In this document: positions 32,101-40,400 of the stretch, in pieces
Layout: the number at the start of each line of letters is the position of its first letter
Numbering within the stretch: the stretch's first letter is position 1
Assembly: GCF_900099905.1 (NCBI RefSeq)
Contig: NZ_FNEE01000032.1
Span: forward strand, 1 to 62,113
Reading direction: 5' to 3'
Length of the DNA stretch: 62,113 nt
Origin: Mesorhizobium muleiense
Lineage (GTDB): Bacteria > Pseudomonadota > Alphaproteobacteria > Rhizobiales > Rhizobiaceae
Program-made: the position numbers and the translations under genes
Notes under the pieces: model-generated
What the model saw: the letters and a program-made list of their open reading frames with translations, nothing else
What the model was told of the DNA's origin: nothing
Database searches by the model: none

Positions 32101-35100
32101 GAGACCGGCCCCGTCCGGCTCTTCACGTCGAAAGCGTCCGAGTGCAATGCCAGCGTGAGCCCCTCGACATCGCTGAATTTCGTCGCGACCGACGGCAGAA
32201 CAGCGGAAATGTCGAGCTGCGGCTGCGTGCCCTGCCCTGCAGCCTTTACCGAAAGCGCCTGCAGCTCGAGCTTGATCGGGCTCTCGGTGCTGCCGAGCGC
32301 CAGCGGCAGGCTCGGGCCGGTCGAGGCCAGGTCGAGCGCAAAATCGCTGGCGCCGTTCGGATTGATGGTGCCGGCAGCCTTGCCGGAAATCTTGTCTCCT
32401 GAAAGTGTCGCGCGGTCGATGGCGACGCCGCCGGCGGAGGAGAAGCTGCCTGCCGCATCGAGGTTGAGCGGCCCAAGCCCCGCCTGGCGGGTCTGGCTGG
32501 TCTCGGCGTCGCTGAGTTGCGCATCGAAACGAATGTCAGGGGCTGCTGACGGTCCCGTCACTTGCGCCGTTCCACCAAGCGTGCCCGCGGCGTCGAGGCC
32601 GGGTGAAAAATCATTGGCCAAGGCGGCCGGCAGCCCGGAAAACTCTGCCGCGAGATCGAGCGTCGGGCCGGCGGTGCCGGACATTGTCACCGATCCGCCG
32701 CCGATATCGAGCATCAGCTTCTCGATGCTTGCGGTGCCATTGGCGATGCTCAAGGTCGACGGCTGCGCGATCGCCGCCTTGATGCCGCGAATGGTCGCGT
32801 CGCCGGAAGCGATCTCGACGCTTGTCGTGCCGTCGGCGATCTTCACCCTGCCTTCGGCCGTGGCCGGAATGCCGGCGACGGTGGCGCCGCCGGAAAACCC
32901 GGTCCAGTCGCCGTCGCGCTTCAAATCGACACCGATGCCGCTGATCACGGTGGCGCCTGATGTGACCGTATCGGCCTTGATCGTGCCGGAGATCGCCGGC
33001 GCCTTGAGAAAGTTGGCGACCAGCGCGTTGACGGCGATGGTCTTCGCCGCCAGATCGCCGCGGGAAATAGACCCGCTCGTCATATCGACGGCTACCGACG
33101 GCGCGCCACCATCATTCGAGAGGCGGATGCTGCCCTGCACGTCGCCGGCCGCCGTCTGCCCGGCAAGCGCGGCCAGCGGGCCGATATCGAGCGCTTCGAG
33201 TGTCAGCGTGCCGAGCGGCAGCAAGCTGTCGTCGAGCACGAGATCGCCCGAGACCTTGTTGTCGGCCAGCGACAGGCTAAGCCCGTTGACGGAACGTGTT
33301 CCGTCGCGCGTCACCAAAGATGCCCTGAGATCGAGCGGCTGGTCGTCGACGGACCCTGTCAGTGCGACATCGGCAGCGGGATTGACGATGTCGGCCTTGC
33401 CCGTCGCTGTCAGCTTGATCGTCTTGACCGTATGGCCCGACGCGGTCAGGCTGTCGCTGTCGGCCGAGACCGAGAAATCCGGCGCCGTGCGCGCGCCGCT
33501 CGCCGTCAGCGCGAAATCAATGGCCCCGCCGACCGCTACGCCGACCATCGGCGACAGCACTGAAACATCGCCGAGCGTGCCCCTGATGTCGGCCTGGATG
33601 TCGGTGCCCGTCGCGCTGGCGGTGCCGCTGGCGCTGAGCGAGCCCGACGTGAGTTGCAGCGCATTGGCGGCAAACAAGCCTTGCGGGTCGCGGGTCGCGG
33701 TCGCCGAGAATGTCACGCGCTCGCCGAGAATCGGGCGTATCTGCGGCGGCAGCGCCGTCGAGACGGCATCGGCATTCATCTTGAGCGTCATCGCCAGATC
33801 GGCCAGCGTCACCCTGGATGTCACCGAGGCATTGAGCGCATCGCTGCGCAGCGTGCCTTGATCGACGACGATCTCGTCCTTGCTGACCGACCCGGCGAGG
33901 TCCGCGGTGACCCTGCCGGTCACCAGCGGCGCCAGCGTCGCCACGTCGGTGTTCAGGCCGCCGGCGATAAGCTTGATGGTGACCGGTCCGCTGCGGTCCT
34001 GGATGTCGAAGCCGTCGGAATGGATTTCGGCCACCAGATCGTCCACCCGGGTGCCGCCCGCCACCACCGAGACCAGGGACGCGCCGATGTCGATTATCGG
34101 CGCCTCGCCGCCGCCGAACGCGCGGGCCGTGGCGCCGGTGATCGCCACCGTCACCGGCTGCGCCGCGGCGCCGAGGCTGAGCACGATTGGTGGACCCTTG
34201 GCGGCGAGTTCCGCCGAAAGGTCGCTGGCGCCGTTGGGGTCGATGCTGCCCGCGGCGGTGCCATGCACGGCATCGCTGTCGATGCTGGCGCGCTCAACCT
34301 CGACGCCGCCTGTCACGATCGCGGTTCCGGCGAGGTCGAAGCTGGTCTTGCCGGCGAACAAGGATTTCAGATTGTCGGGCAAGAAGCGCTGGAAATCGCC
34401 GTCGCCCTTGGCCTCGACATAGTTGCCCTTGTCGGTGACCTGGTGCCGACCGGTGAGCTGGGTGACGATCTGGCCGTCGACGACGAAGGTACCGATGCCG
34501 CTCCAGTTGGCGACCGGCCCGGTGCCGGTGACGACGATGCTGACCGGCGGCGCATCCGGCAATTTGAGCAGATTGGCGATAATGCCGCCGGCCGGCTCCG
34601 ACGCCTTCAGATCGAGGTCCAGCTTGTTGTCGGCGGGCGCGAAATGGATGTTGGCGTCGACCTTGCCTTGCTTGCCGTCGCGGCGGGTGATGTTGAGGCT
34701 GGTTTCGAGCGCCAATGGCGCCGCGTCGGCCTTGAACGATCCCTTGGCGGCGAGCTCGGCGATACCGCTGCCGGCCAGCGCCTGTCCGAGCGCGATTTCC
34801 GGCAGGTCGATCTGCTTGACGTCGAGTGACACCGGCAGCGTGGTGGCGCCACCTTGGCTCGGCTGCGTGCCGGCCACCGGCAGCCGCGCCAGCTCGATGC
34901 GATCGGCGGCGACGCGGCCGGCGCTGAAGTTCTTCGACAGAAGCGCCAGCGGCGACCAGTCGACCGCCACCTTGCGCGCCACCAGCCAGGCGCCCTGGCG
35001 ATCCTCCAGCACCACATGGTCGACCGTCAGCGCGCCGGACCAGATGCCGTCGATACCGCTGACCGTGACCTTCTGGTCATCGCTCGACGCCACGGTCGAG

Positions 35101-35228
35101 ATGATGCCGGCGAGATTGGCGCGGCCGCGCTCGGTCTTGGTCAGCACGACGAGCGCACCGACCACCGCCGCCACCAGGACGAGCAGCGTGTAAAGGGCAA
35201 TGCGAAGGATGCGCTTGAACATTGTCAT
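29178..35228 (-). CDS. tamB: Translocation and assembly module subunit TamB
   Basis: 2016 aa from the ATG at 35228. One N-terminal membrane anchor (ILRIALYTLLVLVAAVVGALVVL) is followed by about 1,900 residues of repetitive beta-rich sequence of AsmA/TamB type, with recurrent GTVxVTG, SGxIxAD and TVxGIPA phrases; two blocks of several hundred residues look like internal duplicates. The C-terminal DUF490 region carries GRLSILAKRLTFTEGTVGFSG and EDEVLAQLIFGRSMSNLSPLQIAQLAEAAAQL. TamB is an inner-membrane-anchored periplasmic bridge that works with TamA. Its ATG overlaps the tamA stop by one base (TGATG). Confidence 0.94.
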   Translation of the reverse strand: MTMFKRILRIALYTLLVLVAAVVGALVVLTKTERGRANLAGIISTVASSDDQKVTVSGIDGIWSGALTVDHVVLEDRQGAWLVARKVAVDWSPLALLSKNFSAGRVAADRIELARLPVAGTQPSQGGATTLPVSLDVKQIDLPEIALGQALAGSGIAELAAKGSFKADAAPLALETSLNITRRDGKQGKVDANIHFAPADNKLDLDLKASEPAGGIIANLLKLPDAPPVSIVVTGTGPVANWSGIGTFVVDGQIVTQLTGRHQVTDKGNYVEAKGDGDFQRFLPDNLKSLFAGKTSFDLAGTAIVTGGVEVERASIDSDAVHGTAAGSIDPNGASDLSAELAAKGPPIVLSLGAAAQPVTVAITGATARAFGGGEAPIIDIGASLVSVVAGGTRVDDLVAEIHSDGFDIQDRSGPVTIKLIAGGLNTDVATLAPLVTGRVTADLAGSVSKDEIVVDQGTLRSDALNASVTSRVTLADLAMTLKMNADAVSTALPPQIRPILGERVTFSATATRDPQGLFAANALQLTSGSLSASGTASATGTDIQADIRGTLGDVSVLSPMVGVAVGGAIDFALTASGARTAPDFSVSADSDSLTASGHTVKTIKLTATGKADIVNPAADVALTGSVDDQPLDLRASLVTRDGTRSVNGLSLSLADNKVSGDLVLDDSLLPLGTLTLEALDIGPLAALAGQTAAGDVQGSIRLSNDGGAPSVAVDMTSGSISRGDLAAKTIAVNALVANFLKAPAISGTIKADTVTSGATVISGIGVDLKRDGDWTGFSGGATVAGIPATAEGRVKIADGTTSVEIASGDATIRGIKAAIAQPSTLSIANGTASIEKLMLDIGGGSVTMSGTAGPTLDLAAEFSGLPAALANDFSPGLDAAGTLGGTAQVTGPSAAPDIRFDAQLSDAETSQTRQAGLGPLNLDAAGSFSSAGGVAIDRATLSGDKISGKAAGTINPNGASDFALDLASTGPSLPLALGSTESPIKLELQALSVKAAGQGTQPQLDISAVLPSVATKFSDVEGLTLALHSDAFDVKSRTGPVSGTVTANKIGLDNPTIAPLIAGKITAQVAGSLATDGIVIDSGSVTSDALNSGFNGRISLADGAIDLNLKTDAVSAALPAAARGVLAQRTELSAALKRDANGNVTADAIRLVSGALTADGQASLADNKLTVDIKGALADISLLSGDANGAITFALNAQGASTAPDLSLTVNSERLSVAEREITGLSLTATGKADAANPAANVQLTGNVAGQPLQGSAVLATSDGKRAIDGLLLSLGKNRISGDLALDEAFVPEGTVALDLPDIGPLAALALEKAEGDIRGTIVFSKAGNAPGVTVKASTASITRGDVSAKTVTIDASIGNYLAAPVISGKIRADSVTSGGTVVRGIDVDLTRDGDWTGFSGGATVKDIPAEAAGRVRVANGTTTVELASGQATMRGVKAAIAQTSTITIANGTTSLDRLALNLGGGTATVSGKVGEALNLNATLARVPISLANSFSPGLDAAGSISGTVKVTGAPANPAVAFKVDAAGVQTSQTRGAGFGGMGVSSSGTFSGNRLTFEANMSDAAGLGLKGGGTMTTSGTPTLDLDFSGKVPFAFLTRTLAAQGLSLSGTADVNLKVRGPATAPVITGTVRTSGARLIDARSGLAINDITADVAIGDGVARINRLTGNLSTRGSLSASGTVGINPAQGFPADLSVKLVDGRYTDGRVVTANLGGDLTIKGPLASAPLISGTINLAKTVITVPEKLPGSLAALNIRHKNAPAAVRAQDKALRPATASSSSGGGGLNLDVTVNAPSQIFIQGRGVDAELGGSLRLTGPASSPQAVGTFDLQRGRLSILAKRLTFTEGTVGFSGSLVPYLNLTATSTTSSTTVTIVVSGEATNPKFNFSSVPALPEDEVLAQLIFGRSMSNLSPLQIAQLAEAAAQLAGIGGSTSLLQNLRSAIGVDDLDVVTDEEGGTAVSAGKYLNDRTYVTIQKGDKPGSGKAAIDLDVGRGVKLRGEATDAGEAKGGIFYEREY

Positions 35229-37156
35229 CAAAACGCCTGGCCGATGCCGGCATAGATACCGAAATCCGGGTCGTCGGGATCCGGGTTGAGCGGCACCGCC
35301 GCGTCGATGCGCAGCGGTCCGAACGGCGTAATATAGCGCAAGCCGACGCCGGCGCCGACCTTCATGTTGGAAAAATCCGGGAATTGATCGGTCGAGACGG
35401 TGCCGGCATCGACGAACGGCACGACGCCGATCGTGTCGGTGATGGCGATGCGCATCTCGATCGAGGTCTCGAAGATGGACAGCCCGCCGATCGGCTCTCC
35501 GTCGGCGTCCTTCGGACCGATGCCCTGATAGGCATAACCGCGCACCGAGCCGCCGCCGCCGGAATAGAAACGGCGGTCGGCCGGAACATCCTGAAGGCCG
35601 GCGCCGATGATCGAACCGATGGCGACGCGTTCGGCCAGGACGAACTTCGAGGCCGCGTCGAGCGCCTGATAGGCCGATCCTTCGCCCCTCAGCTTGACGA
35701 AGGCGGCTCCGTTCAAAATGTCGTAGCTCGGCTCGGCATAGGCCAGCGCTCTGAATCCGGTCGTCGGGTTGAGCCGGTTGTCGCGGTTGTCAAAGACATA
35801 TCGCAGCGGAATGCTGGCGATCAGAAAAGTGTGCTTGCCGAAAGAATCGGTGATCTTCGAATAGTCGAGCGCGACCTCCGCCGAAACCGTCTGCTGCCTG
35901 TCGAGGTCATAAGACAGGCCGGTGCTGCCCTTGACAGAGAAACGGTCGTAGGCGTCGGGATGCTCCAGCACGGTGTTGACGTTGGCGAAGAATTTAGACG
36001 CCGGCCCGACCACGCCCGGCTTTTCGAACATGATGCCGGCATTGTAGTTGAGCTCAGTCAGCTCGTTGCTGCCGATGCCGCTGATTTCGCCCTCGATGCG
36101 CAGTTTTTCGGCACGGCCGAACAGATTGCGGTGACCCCAATAGCCTTCGAGGCCGAGCCCCTCGGTGTTGGAGAAGGTGCCGCCAAGGCCGAAATAGCGC
36201 GGCTTGCGCTCGCTCACTTCGACGCCGATCGGGATGTTGCCGTCGGCGTCGAGACCGTCGGCCTCCTTCAGCGTAACGCTGTTGAAGACTTCCAGCCCGA
36301 GCAGCCGGTCGCGCGCCTCGTCGACCTCTTCCGGCGAATATTGGCGGCCGCGTTTCAGGCCGGTCATGTATTCGGTGAAATCGCGGTCGACCTTCTCGGT
36401 GCCTTCGACCGTGGTGTCGCCATAGCCGGCAACCGGCCCGGCGGCCACGGTCAGCGCCACGTCGAGCGTCGAAGTGGCGTGATCGGCAACGATCTCGCGG
36501 GCGGTCACCTTGGCCAGCGGCCTGCCGTCCTCCTTGAGCGCCCGCACGATCGACGCCTCGGCCTTGAGCACGGCACCGGACCCGGCATCGCCGCCGGCGA
36601 TCAGGCCGAAATCGGCGCCCGACAGCCCCGCCGCATCGCCCTCCAGCCTGATGTCGCCAAGCGTGAACTTCGGCCCGGCCGCAATGTTGATCACCACCGG
36701 AATCGGCTGCGGACCCGAGAATTCGGCGTCGGGCGGCAAATCGTCGAGCGGCTTGCCTTCGATGGTAATGGTGACGACGCCCTCGTAGCGGGCGTCCGCA
36801 TAGAGGGCGGCGACAAGCTGATCGCGGTCGGCACGCGCCTTGGCCAGCAGGCCGAGCGAACCGGAGACCGGACGTTCTTCGTCGTCCTTCAGCGCCGAGG
36901 CGTTTTCGAGTTTTTCGGCGAGATCCTCGTCGGCGTCGGGCGCCTCTATGGTCACCGCATAGCGCAGCGGATCGACGATGTCGGCATCTTCATCCTCCGA
37001 CGATCCCCACAGCTTGATGCCGAAGATCTCGAAAGCGGCCGCATTTCCGCTCGCGCCAATCAGTGCAGTCGAGCATAGCAAGGCGGATAGCAAGGCGAGC
37101 GAAAACACGCGCCGTGGCGCGGTTCCTCCCGACATCTGCCTTTCATACGCCGACAT
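35228..37156 (-). CDS. tamA: Outer-membrane assembly protein TamA (Omp85 family)
   Basis: 642 aa. A signal peptide (cut near NAAA-F, about residue 41) is followed by POTRA-like repeats (residues about 60-290) and the 16-strand beta-barrel domain. The Omp85 loop signature is present as GGGGSVRGYAYQGIGP, and the protein ends in a barrel C-terminus with terminal Phe (GIYAGIGQAF). TamA inserts autotransporters and other proteins in the outer membrane with TamB, which follows in the same transcript. The start at 37156 could instead be the ATG at 37135; both give a signal peptide. Confidence 0.94.
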   Translation of the reverse strand: MSAYERQMSGGTAPRRVFSLALLSALLCSTALIGASGNAAAFEIFGIKLWGSSEDEDADIVDPLRYAVTIEAPDADEDLAEKLENASALKDDEERPVSGSLGLLAKARADRDQLVAALYADARYEGVVTITIEGKPLDDLPPDAEFSGPQPIPVVINIAAGPKFTLGDIRLEGDAAGLSGADFGLIAGGDAGSGAVLKAEASIVRALKEDGRPLAKVTAREIVADHATSTLDVALTVAAGPVAGYGDTTVEGTEKVDRDFTEYMTGLKRGRQYSPEEVDEARDRLLGLEVFNSVTLKEADGLDADGNIPIGVEVSERKPRYFGLGGTFSNTEGLGLEGYWGHRNLFGRAEKLRIEGEISGIGSNELTELNYNAGIMFEKPGVVGPASKFFANVNTVLEHPDAYDRFSVKGSTGLSYDLDRQQTVSAEVALDYSKITDSFGKHTFLIASIPLRYVFDNRDNRLNPTTGFRALAYAEPSYDILNGAAFVKLRGEGSAYQALDAASKFVLAERVAIGSIIGAGLQDVPADRRFYSGGGGSVRGYAYQGIGPKDADGEPIGGLSIFETSIEMRIAITDTIGVVPFVDAGTVSTDQFPDFSNMKVGAGVGLRYITPFGPLRIDAAVPLNPDPDDPDFGIYAGIGQAF

Positions 37157-37460
37157 TACAACTCTACACTAGCGGCCAAAGCTAAAATTGGAATGAAGTT
37201 CTGAATTGCTCGTAAACGGGCCACAATCCAAATGCCACAATCCAACTGTCTGAAATGGACAGGGCTTGGAATTCACACCTTCTGCGTCGCCGCAAGAAAG
37301 CGTGATCCCTGTCCTGTGGAGGTACTACCGGTCATCGGCCGGAAAGGAAACCGTTGGCAGGCGGGAACCTGCCGCGTCCTTGTGTTGACAAGCTGGACCG
37401 AAGCTTGAACATGTCTGGTCGTAACGTGGACGTAACGTAAGCAGTGTCCGGAGGGGTGTC
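37157..37460. promoter_or_regulatory. Divergent promoter region of tamA and the macroglobulin gene
   Basis: 304 bp with no gene. A GCCACAATCCAA direct repeat occurs at 37220-37231 and 37234-37245, and GGACGTAACG-like repeats lie near 37420. TTGACA at 37384 could be a -35 element for the plus-strand gene, but the -10 is poor. No regulator site was recognised. Confidence 0.4.
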
Positions 37461-40400
37461 ATGGCAATGCGCGCGGCTCGTGGTCTGTCGATTCTTTTTC
37501 TTCTCTTTTTCGCTTGGGGCAGTGTCGCGCAAGCGGCCGAAGCGCGCCGGGTGGTGACATCGGACAATTCCGATTATTTCGGCTTCGATCTCAGATCCGA
37601 CCAGAACGTCAGCCTCGATCAGTGCACGACGACATGTCTCGGCGATCCCGCCTGCCGCGCCTTCACCTACAACCCCAAGGCCAAATGGTGTTTTCTCAAA
37701 TCCGATTATAACACGCTGAAGCCCTTCAAGGGCGCCGTCGCCGGCAAGGTCGTCAACGTCGAAGGCGACCCCGACATCGGCGCGCCGCCGGCGCTCGCCT
37801 TCTTCCCCGCCTGGATGGCCGACCAGGCCCAGCAATACCGCAACAGGCTCACCGGCCCGGCCTACACCAAGCCCACCGAAGGACTGACGGCGCTGCGGGA
37901 GGCGGCAAGGCAAGCGTCGCAGACCGGCGACCACCGCTTGGCCGTTCAAAAATACGAGGCTTTGGTTTCGGTATTGCCCGACGATGGCCAACTCTGGCTT
38001 GAACTGGCGCGGGAAACACTTGCCGTGCAGCCGACCGCCAACAGCGCCGAGGCGTCGACCCTGCCGGCGAACGCCACCTCCGCCGGCTTCAACGCCTACA
38101 AATTGCTGCGCACCACAAAAACCCGTGCCGAAGCGCTGGCACTGCTTGGCGACGGGCTCGATCGCCGCGACCTCGCTCGGCCGGCGCTGCAGGCCTACGA
38201 AGCGAGCCTCGCGCTGGTCAGTTCGCCCTGGGTCACGGCCGCCTACCACGACCTCAAGGCGCGCAAGGGCTTCCGCGTCGTCGATCACACGGTCGACGCC
38301 GACACCAGCGCGCCACGCATCTGCGCGCAATTTTCAGAAGACCTGGTCAAGACCGGCGTCGACTACGCGCAATTCGTCACCGTCGACAACGCCGCCCCCA
38401 AGGGCGTCGAGGCCAAGGACAAGCAGATCTGCGTCGAGGGGCTCGAGCACGGCCAGCATTACGACGTGACCTTCCGCCCCGGCCTGCCGGCCGCCGTCGG
38501 CGAGGTGATCTCCACCCCGGTGTTGCTGTCGATCTATGTGCAGGACCGCGCCCCGTCCGCCCGTTTCACCGGCGACAGCTTCGTGCTGCCGGCCGGCGCG
38601 CGTCGCGGCATCCCGGTCGTCACCGTCAACATGAGCGCCGCCGAAATGAAGCTTTATCGCATCGGCGACCGCTCGCTGACCCAGCTTCTGTCCGGCTACC
38701 AGTTCCTGCGCCAGCTTGACGGCTACGACATCTCCAACATTTCCGACCAGATGGGCGCGCCGGTCTGGCAGGGCCTGATCGACATCGCCAACGACCTGAA
38801 CAAGGAAGTCACAACCTCCTTCCCGGTCGACGAAGCGCTGCCGCAACGCAAGCCCGGCGTCTATGTGCTGACCGCGCAACCGGTCGACGAGAACGACGAC
38901 GACTATGATTCGCGCGCCACGCAATGGTTCGTCATCTCCGATATCGGCCTGTCGACCTATACCGGGCAGGACGGGCTGAACGTCTTTGCCCGTTCGCTCG
39001 CAACCGCCAAGCCGATATCAGGTGCTGAACTGACGCTGCTGGCCAGGAACAACGAGATCCTCGGCACCGCGACCACGGACGCGGAAGGCCGCGCCGTCTT
39101 CAACCCCGGACTGACGCGCGGCGACGGCGGCATGGTGCCGGCCGTGCTGACAGCCAAGCAGGGTGACAGCGACTTCGTCTTCCTCGACATGGGCCGCGCC
39201 GGCTTCGATCTTTCCGATCGCGGCGTCACCGGGCGTCCGGCGCCGGGCGCGCTCGACGTCTATGCCTGGACCGAACGCGGCATCTACCGCGCCGGCGAGG
39301 ACGTCCATGTCGCAGCACTTGCCCGCGACAGCGCCGCCAAGGCGGTCGAGAACCTGCCGCTGACCTTCATCTTCACCCGTCCCGACGGCGTCGAGAACCG
39401 CCGCATCGTCAGCGACGGCGCATCGGCCGGCGGCCATGCCGTCGACCTGCCGCTCGAACCCAACGCCATGCGCGGCACCTGGACGGTGGCGATCCACACC
39501 GACCCCAAGCAGGCGGCGGTCGCCAGCCAGATGTTTTTGGTCGAGGATTTCGTGCCGGATCGCATCGAGTTCGACCTGTCCTCCGACAAGCAGGAGTTCG
39601 CGCAGGGCGAAACCGCTAACGTTACCGTCGACGGCCGCTTCCTTTATGGCGCGCCGGCCGCCGGGCTGGCGCTCGAAGGCGAACTGACGCTGTCGACCAC
39701 CCGCGCCTGGGACCGCTTCAAGGGCTATTCCTTCGGCCTCGCCGACGAGCAGTCGGCGGAACCGTCAGTCACCCCGTTCACCGGCCTGCCGGTGGTCGGC
39801 GACGACGGCAAGGCGACCTTCCCGGTTTCCGTCGACCAGTTGCCCTCGACCACCAGGCTGGTCGACGCCAAGGTTACGGTCAGGATGCGCGAGACCGGCG
39901 GCCGCGCCGTCGAACGCTCGCTCAACATCGCCATCCGGCCGCAGGGCCAGATGATCGGCATCCGCCCGGATTTCGACGGCGACGAGGTGCCGCAAGGCGG
40001 CACGGCGAAGTTCGGCCTGATTGCCGTCGACCCCGACGGCAAGCGCGAGGCGCTCCAGGGCGCGCAATGGTCGCTGGTCAAGGTCGAACGCAACTACCAA
40101 TGGTACCGCTCCAGCAATTCCTGGAATTATGAGCCGGTGACCTTCACCAAGTCGGTGGCCAGCGGCCAGGTCGACATGACCGCCGACGGCGAGGCCACCG
40201 TCTCGCTGCCGGTCGACTGGGGCCGCTACCGGCTCGAGATCGAGACGTCTGACCCGGAGGGCCCGGCGACCAGCTACGAGTTCGACGCCGGCTGGTATGT
40301 CAGTTCCACCACCACCGAAACGCCCGACGGCCTCGAAATCGCCCTCGACAAGGACAGCTATGCGGCCGGGGAAGTGGCCAAGCTCAAAGTGTCGCCGCAT

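Noticed and set aside
31147..33861. 904-codon open frame opposite tamB
   Set aside because: Low-complexity Ser/Ala-rich antisense frame produced by GC-rich codon bias; no domain, and tamB on the other strand is clear.
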